Of a DNA stretch of 64,000 bases, positions 10,801 to 22,800 are shown one piece after another (position 1 is the stretch's first letter; every line of letters starts with the position of its first letter). A program made the position numbers and the translations under genes. The DNA is from Williamsia sp. 1138 (lineage in GTDB: Bacteria; Actinomycetota; Actinomycetes; Mycobacteriales; Mycobacteriaceae), in assembly GCF_002095435.2 (NCBI RefSeq), contig NZ_MJEJ02000054.1, positions 62,001 to 126,000 on the forward strand, in the 5' to 3' direction. The notes under the pieces were generated by a model. It was not told the DNA's origin and made no database searches. It saw nothing but the letters and a program-made list of their open reading frames with translations.

Positions 10801-13800
10801 GAGATCGCTCCGGTAGGCGCAGCGAAGGTGGATGGTGTCTCCGGGATGGCATGCGATCGACACCGGATAGTGCGTCGAATCCACCAGTGCGACATCATCG
10901 ATCGTGATCGATCCATGGGGGCCGATTCGCGACGAGTCCGTGTCGGTCCACTGATGGTTCTGCAGCACGAAGAGCGTATCGAACAGCTGATCCACCCCGA
11001 GCGCGCTGTGCAACTGCGACAGCTGCACATAGGGGTGATCGATGGTCTCGAGTTGGCTGCGCTGCTGTGCGCGCAGGTGCTCGCGAATCGAGACTCCCGG
11101 CTGCACCGTGGTGCGGACGGGCACCGTGTTGAACAGCAGTCCGATGATCTGGTCGGAGTCCTCGAGGTCTGCGCTTCGACCGGAGGCCACCGTGCCGAAC
11201 ACCACGTCGTCGGAGCCCACCAGTTTGCTGAGGAGAACACCCCAGGCCGTGTAGAGCACCGAGGCCAGCGTGACACCGGCTTCGGCGGCGAGCGTCCGCA
11301 GCGCGGCCGCGAGCGAGTCGTCGATGTCGATGTCGTGGTCGCGGGCGTGGACGGCCCGGGCCGGTTCGGTCGCCCCCGGACGAATGAGGGTGGGTGACTC
11401 GATGCCCGCCAGTTCGCGTGTCCACAACGAATATCCCTGCGCGATGTCGCGGGATGCCAGCCATTGCAGGTAATCCCGGAACGCCGGTTCGGCGGCGACC
11501 GTGTGCTCGGGGACGGCATCGGCCGCGACGTCGATGTCGTCGTACAGCGCGAACAGTGCCTGCAACATCAGTCCGCTGGACCAGCCGTCCATCAACAGGT
11601 GTTCGAATACCACGGACAGGGTCCAGTGCTCGGAATCGTGCTGCAGCAGCGCGAATCGGATCAGCGGCGGCGCGTCCGCAGCGAAGGGCCGGCGACGTTC
11701 ATCGTGCAGGATCGCGGTGCGGCCGACCCTCGTCGTCTCCTCCTCGCGATAGAACGTCCACGGCGCCACGACCCGGCCCGCGATGACCTGGTACGTCGAG
11801 TCACCGTCGAGATGGAAGCCGGCCCGCAGGTTGGGGTACCGGTACAGCAGCGCGGTTGTCGCAGCATGGAACCGGGCGGGGTCGACGGGTCCGGTGAAAT
11901 CGATGACGAACTGCGACGAATAGACGTCTGTCGATTCTTCGGCAGACGCGGACAAGAGGTGAAAGAGCAGACCCTCCTGCAGCGGGCTGACCGGGAGGAT
12001 CTCCGCAATCGCTCCGAACGTCGCCGACAACTCCGCCGTCACCTGAGCGTCCACCGCAACCAGCTCGGTACCAGCCCGCTGCTGCGACACGACACCTGCT
12101 GCCCGGGGATCGAGCACGGCCGGGTCACCCGCGGAGATTCCCGTCGCGGCGATGTCGAGGGCAATCCGTTCGGCCAGGTCCTGTACCTCGACGGCCAGGG
12201 TGGTCGTCACCCGGACCGTCACGGGGACAGCCCGCTCCTGCGTCCTGGTCACGATGACGTCCACGATCACGCAGTGGTCGTCGTCCGAATCGCAGGTGGG
12301 CGCGGTGTGGCTGTCGGAGTGGTGAATACGCACCGCGACCTGCGCATCGGGAAGTTCGTCGAAGACCCCGATGGTCGACGGGCTGTGGTCTCGCAAGATC
12401 AGGAAACCTTCGGCCTCGTCGCCGGACATCGACAGGGCGGTGCGGCTGACGTCGTCGAGTTCGCCTGCGTCCGAGCGCCACGTGATCAGCACCGGGAAAG
12501 TGCGCCGCGCACGCCCGACGACGAAGCGACGCATGCCTTCACGCGAAGGTTCCTCGACATCGACGATGGCGCCCTCGGTAATGAGAGCGTCCGGCGCGAG
12601 AACACCCGCCGATGCCAGCGCACCGACCGTCGCCGTCACGGCTGCGACGCGAGCCGGGTGCCCTGCGGAATCAGCATGTGCAACACTCCGACCCACCCGC
12701 CACCGGACATCGGTGCCGACCAGCGGAACTGCCGGATCGACGCTGTCCGCGGTATCCGCGTAATCCAGCCAGAGATCGGTGAGGTCGTCGACATTTCTGC
12801 CCGCGACGTCGCGCTGCTCGGCAACGAGACCGGGGGACGGGAGGTCGATCTGCAGCATGGCCGGGTCCGGTGTGTCGAGGACCGCAAGCACGAGTCCGGT
12901 GATGACGTCGAGGGATTCGAGATCGTATCGGCCGTCATCGGGGACCTGGATCTGCACGTCGTCGGCATGGATGCCGTCGGTGGTACGGCAGGTGATCCAG
13001 GGCCCGGTCGCCGACGGTCGCGCGATCTGCGCATCCCCGGTGCGGAGCACCTCGAAGGGCAGGTCGAGTTCGGCGGACCCGACAATGCTCCAACCGAGGA
13101 CAGCCAGCGCCGCCGCGCGGACTCGGCTGATGCTGAATCGATCTGCGGGCAGGCCTACCTGCCCGCTGTGGATCGATCCCACGGTGTGACTCGTAGCCTT
13201 GCGGCCGGCGCCCCGGGACCCGCTGTCCCGGAACCTCGCCGAGGTCAGGTACTCGTCATACAGTTGCCGCACCGAGCTTTCCGGCGACTGGCTTCCCGCC
13301 ACCAGGAGGTAGGCGGTGGCCTCCATCATGCGGTCGATGGTCGCGGCGTCGAACAACGCCGAGGCGTAACTGAACCACAGCCGCCAGGCCCCACCCTCGG
13401 CGATGATGGCGACCGTGAGGTCGAACTTGGCAACCGACGCCGTGCGGCCGGCGTCCAGGACGTCGACGGCCCGGGTCAGATGGTGATGGGTCTCTTCCGG
13501 CGCCGCGGCGCGGAATGCAGTGAGAACCTGGAAGACCGGCGAGGAACTGTCGGCGCTCACCCGCAAGCTCGGGGACGAGGCCACGAACTCGAAAGGCATG
13601 TCCCGGGTGTCGAGCGACTCGAGCATCAGTCTTCGCGCCTGCGACACGTTCTCGCCAAAACTCGACGCGGGTTCGGTCGACACCGGAACCGGCACGGTGT
13701 TGAGGTGGTACCCGATCGACTGTTGCTCGTCTGGACCTTCCCGCAACGTCGCCGGCGTGCCGTAGATCGACCGCACCGGTGCCCCGGCTGAACTCAGCGC

Positions 13801-16800
13801 GGCAGACAACGCCGCGTTCAGGAGCATCAGGGGCGTGGTGCGGCTGTGCGCAGTGAACTCCTGCAACTGCTCGACCAACGATCGAGGAAGGACGCATTCC
13901 GCTTCGGCCGATTCCGACGCCGGCGGACGCCCCGACCCGTGGTGGTCGTACGGCAGGTAGGGATAGACCACATAGTCCGCAAGTCGCGTGGTGACCCTGT
14001 CCAGCAGCGCCTCTCGTCCGCCCCGCGCGGTGTCGAGTACAGCCCGTTCCCGTAACGCCCAATCGGCGAACTGCCGAAGTGCGCCCTCACCGGCGGAGAG
14101 ACGGCCGCGGGCATCACGGTCACCGCGTTCGGCACGCAGTGCGAGATCGAGGTCGGACAGGAAGACATCGAACGAGGTCTCGTCGAACACGATGTGATGA
14201 CCCGCCACGAGTAGCCACTGGCCGCCGGCACTGCGCAGATGCACGAAGCCGACCGGCCACGCCTCCGAACCGTCCCGTGGTCGGCTGAGCTGCTGCCCTG
14301 CCACCGTAGCCACCTCGTCGTCCGCGACCTCGAGTACCTCGTACGGAATTGCCTCTGCCTGATCGGGATCACGGATGATCTGCAGCAAGTCGTCTGCCTG
14401 CCAAGCGAAATGCGTGCGAAGGGCTTCGTGACGCCGTACCACGGACACGACCGCCGCGCGCAGTGTGCTCGCGTCGATGTCGTCGTCGACCCGAAGGGCG
14501 TCACCGATGACGTACTGACTGCTGGGTCCTGTTGCCTGACCGATCGCCCACAGCGCCTGCTGCCCGTAGGACGCAGGGATGCGATCCGGCCGATCCGCGA
14601 CACCGAGTTGCCGGCCCTCCGGCGACGACGCTGTGTCCGTGAGTGCCGCCTCCAGGGCGGCGCCCAGCCCTGCGACCGTCGGATGCTCGAACACCGCGCG
14701 CATCGTCAATGCGGAACCACACCGCTCGTTGAGCTCGGCGATCACTCTCGTTGCCAGCAGCGAATGACCTCCGAGCGCGAAGAAGTCGCTGCCCGCCGTC
14801 ATCTCGCTCCCGTCACGCACCCCGAGCACGGTGGCGACGACTTCGGCGACAACACGTTCGGTGTCGGTCGTCAATTCTGTGCCTCGTCCGGTGGGCACAC
14901 CCACCTCAACCGCGGGCAGAGCGTTGCGGTCGACCTTGCCGTTCGCCGTCACGGGCAACACATCGAGTCGCGCGAATGCCGAGGGCACCATGTGCGCTGG
15001 GATCCTCTCCCCGACCCAGTCCCGCATCCGCTCCGCGAAGAGCACGTCCGACAGCCGCGCACCCTCACCGCGCGCCGTCACGTACCCCACCAGTGTCTTT
15101 CCCGACACCGGGTGATCGACCGCCACGACGGCCGCCGAGCCCACCCACTCGTGGCCGGCGACGACTGCAGCGACCTCGCCCGGTTCGACACGCTGGCCAC
15201 GGATCTTCACCTGATCGTCGTCGCGGCCCAAATACTCCAATGACCCTTCGGCATTCCAGCGGGCCAGATCACCGGTCCGGTACAGCCGGCGTCCGTTGCC
15301 CCACGGATCGGCCACAAAGCTCGCGGCGCTGTGGCCCGGACGGCGGTGATAGCCACGTGCCAATTGCGCGCCCGACACGTACAACTCGCCGATCGTCCCA
15401 GCCGGCACCCTCCGCAACCACGAATCGAGGACCACTGCATCGGTGTTGGCCAGTGGACGACCGATCGGCAGCCGGCCCCGGCGATACTCGGCCGTGGGAT
15501 CGAACTGGCCGGCCACGATCTCGATCGTCGCCTCGGCCGGCCCATAGATGTTCCAGGCACGAATGCCGAACCGCTCGTACAGCTCTCGAACCAGCGTCAA
15601 CGGAACCGTTTCCCCACCCAGGGACAGCACCCGGGGCGAGAGCCGGCTCAGAGACTCCTGGCGCAACAACTCCTCCATGAGCGAGGGGGTGAAGTCGATC
15701 CAGACGAACTCGTTGCGGTTCAACAGATCCACTATCCTGACCGGATCCGCGAACTCGTCGTCGTCGAGGTAGTGCGCCACGCCCCCGAAGATCAAAGGCC
15801 AGAACAACTCCGCCGCGGCGGGGTCGAACCCGATCGCAGTCCTGGCCATGACGCGATCGCCTGGAGTGAGCTCGCAGAGCTCCTGTCGGCGGCGGAGCAA
15901 CTCGCCGAAAGCACGGTGGGATATGTCCACGCCCTTGGGACGCCCCGTGGTCCCGGACGTGTACACGACGTACGCCGAGTCGTCAGGGTGGAGGATGCGG
16001 GAGCGTTCGCTGTCGTCGACGGTGTCCGTGTCCGTCGCCTTCAGTTGCGCGGTAACACCGGGATCCGTGAGGTCGATCACGACTTCGCCGCCCTGCGCCG
16101 GAACGTCTCCCGCGGGACCCGCGGTGACAATTGCTGCGGGCGCACTGTCTTCGATGAGGTAGCGGATCCGCTCATGCGGATGAACCGGATCGATCAGGAC
16201 AAACGCCGCACCTGCCCGTACCACCGCGGCCATGGCCAGCGGCAGCTCGGGTCGCCGGCGCATGAGCACCGCGACCCGATCACCGACCTGTACACCGGTG
16301 AAGATCAGATGGCGTGCCAGTGCATTGACCTGCGCGTCGAACTCGCCGGCCGAGTAGGTGCGTTCACCGAAGACCAATGCCGGGCCGGCCGGACGCTCAC
16401 GCAGGGCCGACCGGACCATGCCGTCCACCGTCAGCTCGGAGAGGATTGATCCGTCTGGGATTCGGGCTTCGATCATGATGTGCTCGTCGTGTCCACCGAA
16501 CTCCGTCGCACCCAGCGTCCGACCCCGATCGTGCGCGATCACCTCGAGGGCGGCGGTGAACACGTCGACGAGCCGGTCGATGGTCGCGGCCTCGTACAAC
16601 TCGGTCGCATAGGACACACCACCGGTGAGACGACCATCGACGACCCGGAACTCGATCTCCAGGTCGGCCTTCACCGTCCTCAGGATGCCGCCGATCCTCT
16701 CGAGCTGCGACAGCCCGGCGGGCGTCGGGATCACATCGCGGATCTGCTCGTCTTCGGTGATGAAATTGAGCAACACCTGGGTGAGCGGATTCGCTCCGGC

Positions 16801-19800
16801 CACGCGACCGACCCTCGACGCCGCGACGACCTCATCGAAGGGGACCGCCTGGTGATCCAGTGCCTGCAGCACCATCTCCCGCGTTGCCTGCACGAACGCA
16901 CCTGGTGTCAGGGTCGGGTCGAGGCGATGGCGGAACACGACCGTGTTGATGAAATAGCCGACGGTCGACATCACTGCGGCACTCTCTCGGCCCGCTGCGG
17001 GCGAACTGATCAGCAGATCCGAGCCCGCGCCCATCCTGTGCAGGGTCAGCGCCACGGCAGCATGCACGATCACGAACAACGAGGCATCGGTGGCGGCGGA
17101 GATCTCCTGCAGTGCAGCGGTCGTCGAGTCGTCGACAACAAATTCGCGATGGGCGCCCTCGTAGGTCGGTGTGACCGGGCGCGGGCGATCCGGGGGCAGG
17201 GTGGAGAGCTCCGGGGCATCGGCAAGCGTCTCGGTCCAGTACTCGACATCGCTGTCCAGCGCACCGATCCTGGACAGCTCGTGTTGCCACAGCGCGAAAT
17301 CCGCGTACTGCACCGTGATCTCCGGAAGCGACGGTTGCCGTCCCTCGGCATAGGCGTCGTAGGCGATCCAGAGTTCACCCGCGATGGTCGACATGGACCA
17401 TTCGTCGACGAACGCATGGTGTATCGCCACCGCGATGATGTGGGTCCGGTCGGGAGCGGTCGCTATCAGCGAACGGATCGGCATGTCGGATCGGAGCGAG
17501 ATCGGGCTCTGCGCCCAGTCCTCGATGACGTCCCAGAAGCTGTGGGTGTCCCAGACGCTGTGGGTGTTCCCGCCGCTGGTGCTGCTGCCGTCGAGGTCGA
17601 GGCGCTCGGTGGTGAGCCACCGTCCGACCGAATCGGCCGGCTCCACGACTTGCACGAGACCGTCTGCGCCGGCCTCCACCAGTCTCGTCCGCAGGGCCTC
17701 GTGGCGGCGGACCACCAGCTCGATCGCCCGTTCCCATGCCGGCGGGTCGAACCGGCCGGTCACCTGCCACTTCACCGGCACCACGTACCGGGCGTCCGAA
17801 TCGGAGAGCGCCTCGATCGCCCAGAGTGCTTGCTGACCGGACGAGGCCGGGATCTGCTCGGGTCGTGCGACGTCGCCGGGCCGTGGAAGGTGTTGTGGCC
17901 CCGAGTTGTCGGCCGCTGTCCGGACTGCAGCGGCCAGCGCGGCGACCGTTCGATGATCGAAGACCGACCGCAACGTCAGCGCACACGCGCACCGCTCGTT
18001 GAGCAATGCCACCAATCGTGTCGCCACCAGGGAATGCCCGCCCAGCGCGAAGAAGTCGTCGTCTGCCGACAATTCGGTGTCGCCGAGTCCGAGCACCTCG
18101 ACGACGAGGTCGCCGACGACGCGCTCGGTGCCGGCCGCCAACGCCCGGCCCTTGCCGCTGAGCGCGCCCAGATCGACCGCGGGCAGCGCTGTTCGATCGA
18201 GTTTGCCGTTGACGGTCAACGGCAGCGCGTCGAGTCTGACGAACACCGTCGGCACCATGTGCGGCGCACACCGGGCACCGGCCCAGGTACGCAGCCGATG
18301 GTCGAGTCCTGCGTCGCTCCGGTCATCTCCATCCCCGACCGACGGCTGCGCGTCGCGGGCCACCGAGTAGTACGCCACCAACATGATCGACGAATCCGGC
18401 GCCGCCGCAGCGACCACCGTGGCCTCCCCCACCTCTGGGTGGGTTCCGAGGATGGCGGCGATCTCCCCTGGTTCCACTCGCCGGCCACGGATCTTGACCT
18501 GATCGTCCGCGCGGCCCACGTACTCCACGACGCCTTCCGCGTTCCACCGCGCGAGATCTCCCGTGCGGTAGAGGCGGTTGCCGAAACCTGCCGGGTCTGC
18601 GACGAACCGGGACGCGGTCAGCGCGAACCCGGCGTGATAGCCAAGTGCCAATTGCGCCCCCGATGCGTACAACTCACCCACGACACCCCGTGGCGAAGGG
18701 CGCAACCACGAGTCCAGGATCGCCACGCCGCTGTTGGGGACAGGGGTCCCGATCGGGATGGGTCCCGCGTCCGCCGAGGTGGCGGCATGAGTGGTCACGT
18801 CACCGGTGACCTCTGTGGACCCGTAGTAGTTCGAGACCGCGGCGTGCGGGAACGCCGACCCGAGCTGATCGCGCACCGCGGAGTCGAGTTGCTCGCCCGA
18901 CAAGGTCAATCGGCGCAGGCTGTCGAGGGTCGCACCGGCCGACGCGAGGCTGCGGGCCAGCGACGGCACCATCACCGCGTCGGTCACCCCGAACGCGTCG
19001 CACAGCTGCGCCAGCAGGGCAGGGTCCTTCGCCGCATCGTCATCGGCCACGACCAACCGGCCGCCGACGGTGACCACCTGCAGGATCTCGGTCAGAGCAT
19101 CGATGAACCCGACCCCCGACTTGGCTACCCCGACAGGGTATTGCGAACCGCCCGATTGTGCTGCTGCCCAGGACAAGCGGTTCACCAGGGCGCGATGGTT
19201 CACCTCGACACCCTTGGGCGCCCCCGTCGTACCCGAGGTGTACATCAGGTAGACCGAGTCCTCCGGATACAGTCGCCTGCTCCGTTCGGAGTCGGTGACG
19301 GGCGCATCCGAAACAGCGGCCATCTCATCGTGGGTCGACGGCGCTCGCAGGTCGACGAGGCTCACCTCACCGTGGACGTCCGGCAGATCCCGAAGGGTGT
19401 GCCCGTCGGAGTTGATCACGATCACCGCGGGCGTGCAATCGACGATCATCTGATCGCGCCGCCGGGCGGGCAGCTCGGGATCTACCGGGACGTAGACCCC
19501 ACCGGCCCTGATGATGGCCGCCGTCGAGATCGGCAGCCATTCGTCGCGGCCCGCGATGGACACGACCCGATCGCCGACGCGTACGCCGGTCGCGATCAGC
19601 AGCCGTGCCAGGCGATTCACCGTGCTGTCGAACTGGGCGTATGTCAATTCGACGTCCCGGAAGGTCACGGCGGGCCGGTCATCGTGCTCCTGCGCCGCAG
19701 CCGACAACAGAGCGTCGACGGTGACGTCCGGGAACTGCATCGCCGGCCCTCGCGAGATCCGCTGCAGCAGTGCAGCTTCTGTGGCACCGGCCAGGTCGAG

Positions 19801-22800
19801 TCGCGACACCGCCTCGTCGACACCCGAGCCGAATGCGCGGAGCGTGCGAACCACGGTGTCGAGAACCCGCTCTGCCGCTGCAGCGCTGACACCGTCCGGG
19901 TAGTACGACAATTCCAGCGACAGTTCCGCGGCGGGTAGAATCCGCAGCGTGAGAGGATAGTTCGTCGAGTCACGCCATTGCCTGAGTCCGACAGAAAGTC
20001 CGCTTGCTCGTTCGAGTCCGGCGAGCACGGCATCGTCGGAGACGTAGTTCTCCATCACCACAAGAGTGTCGAACAGGACCGATTGCCCGCTCAGCCGGTG
20101 CATCTCGGTGAGCGAGGTGTGATGGTAATCCAAGACCGACACGTTGAACCGGTGCGTCGACTCGATCACGGACCCGATCGTCATGTCCGGCGTCAACGAC
20201 ACCACCGTGGGGATGGTGTTGACGAACATTCCGATCGCCGTCTCGATATCGTCCACGTCCTCCGAACGGCCCGACACCACAGAACCGAAGACTGCTGTGC
20301 TCGAACCTGTGTGGGCGTGCAAGGTGACCGCCCACGCAGCCTGGATCACCGTGTTCAGGGTGACGCCCCGACGCCCCGCGAGGGCCGTCAGCGCCGCCGT
20401 CTCTTCTGTGGTGAGGGCCGCGACGGTGGTGTCGGGAAAGCCTCGATCATCCGGTTGCCACCCGCCGGCGATGAGAGTCGGTTCGTCGACAGCGGCGAGT
20501 GCCGCACGCCAGGTCTGTGCTGCCTGTTCGTCATTCGCGGCGGCCAGCCGGCGCGCGAAGCGGTGGAACGTGTCGTCGTCACGCGAGGCCACCGATTCCG
20601 GGTCCTGGTAGGCGCGGAGCAACTCGTGCACGAGCAATGGGGTGGACCAGCCGTCCAGCACCGCGTGGTGCGAGGTGAGGACGAGGACGCTGGTCGTGTC
20701 ATCCACCAGTGCCACGGCCAGCCGGACCAGCGCGGCGGTCTCGCGGCCACCACCCTCGCCCGCACCGGGTTCGAGATCGAATCCCCGGGCGCGGTCCCCA
20801 TCGGCGAATCGCTCCAGGTCGCGATCCGGGTCGTCACTGGCACGCAGATCGACAACGGTCACCGGTTGGTGCATGGCCGTGGGCACCACCGCAACCGGTG
20901 TCCCGTCGTTGCCGGCCCGCACGGTCACCCGCAACTGCGGGTGCTTTGCCGACACGGCCAGCCACGCGTCCTGCAACCGCTCCTGAGAAAGCGGGCCGAT
21001 CACGTCCCTGATGTGTTGCGCGACATACAGGTCCACACCACCGTGACCCACACCCAGTTGCGAATGGAACAGCACCCCGCGCTGCGCCGGGGTCAAGGGG
21101 TGGACGTCAGCCAGTTCTCCGAGCTCATCTTCCCACTCCCGGATGGCGGCCGACGAGATGTTCACGAGCGGAAAGTCGCTCGGCGAGTGCGAGAGGACGG
21201 CCCCGGGGCCCGTGGCATGCTCGGCGAGTGCGGACAGCGCCTCGACCCACAACTCGGCGAGCTCCTGTACCGCATGCTCGTCGATGACGGTGTGCACGTA
21301 GGCGACATCTGCGACCAGCCGAACCCCGTTGTCCGAGACGATCGATCGCGCGGTGATGTCCACGATCGCCGGCGCCGGGGCCTCATCGGCGACGTGAAGC
21401 GCGATCCCGCCGGCTTCTGGTGCGGGTCGCCACGACGCGACGTCGTCATCGACGATCGAGAACTGCCCGAGATAGTTGAACGACACCTGCGGGTGGTCGA
21501 GCGACCGCAATACGTCATCGGGGGCCGGCGAGAGGTGACGGAGCACTCCGAACCCGATTCCCTTGTCGGGGATCGCCGCCAGGGTCTCCTTCACCGCGAG
21601 CACTGCGGCCACCAGTCGCTGCGGGGACGGCATCGTCGGGTCGTCGGCCGATACCGGTAGACGCACCGGGTACCACGAGGTGAACCATCCCACCGTCGTC
21701 GACAGGTCGCTGCCGGAGACCACACTCTCCTCGCGGCCGTGCCCCTCGAGACCGAGCAAGATCCCGTGATCGGTCGGTGCGTCGCGCCTGCTGGACCAGA
21801 TCCCGAAGGCCGCCGACAAGGCACCCAGCAGGGCGTCGTTGACGGTGCCCGAGACGATCCGGGGTATGTCGGCCAACAATGCCGCGGACGTCTCACCGGA
21901 GGCGTTCACCGTCACATGCCGCACCTGCTCGTAGCTGTCGCGGCGCGGATCGAGGTGCCGGGCACCCAGTGGTCGCTCCGAAGGATTCGCCATCGACAGC
22001 CACAGCGCCCGTTGCTCTTCGAGCGCGGGAGTACAGGCAGCTGCTGTCAGGGCGTGCGACCAGGCAAGCAGACCTGTGCCCGGCGTCGAGAGAGCCGCAG
22101 CATCGTCGCCTCCCTCGAGTGACACCGCCGCAGCGAGATCGTCACCCAGGATGCGCCATGACACCCCGTCGACGACCAGATGGTGGATCACCACGATCAG
22201 GCGGCCCGTCGCCTCGCCTTCGACAGTGGCCCACCTCGCGCGCCACATCGTGCCGTCGGCCGGATCCAGTGAATGTGCCAGCGTCGCTGTGATCTCGGTG
22301 AGCTGATGTTGCCATCGCTGCGAGCCCCAGTGGGACGTGGCGGCGTCTTCGAGCTCATGATGATCGATTTGCTCTGCGACCGAGTGCGCGGCCGAGCCGA
22401 TCTCGAGCTGAAGTTCGCCGCCACGCTCACCGACCCGCGCTCGCAGCGCGGGGTGCCTGTCGATCAATCTCTCGAACGCACCGCGGAGTTGCGTCGCCGT
22501 CACCGTGGCCGGGCCTGCGAAGACGAAGGTCTGAGCGAACGAATCAAAACCCGCTGCTGCGGAGAGTCGGTGCGCTATCGGCATGAGCGGGGCGCTTGCC
22601 CCGAACCCGTGCTCCTCGGCCGCGTCTCGTCCGAACACCTCTGGTTCTTGGGCGACGGGCACGGCCGAAGCCGCGATCCGAGCAACCGTGCGCTGTTCGA
22701 ACATCTGCTTTGCGGTGGTCACCAACCCGACGCGTCTGGCGTGAGACACCGCCTGGATCGAGACGATGCTGTCGCCGCCCAGCTTGAAGAAGTCATCGTC

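Noticed and set aside
11464-13791. Long open frame (about 775 codons) on the plus strand inside the NRPS region
   Set aside because: It is antisense to the NRPS, rich in Arg/Gly/His without any domain, and follows from high GC at third positions of the real gene.
16480-19938. Open frame of about 1,150 codons on the plus strand
   Set aside because: Same reason: a mirror of NRPS codon bias. It has no recognisable motif and no ribosome-binding site.
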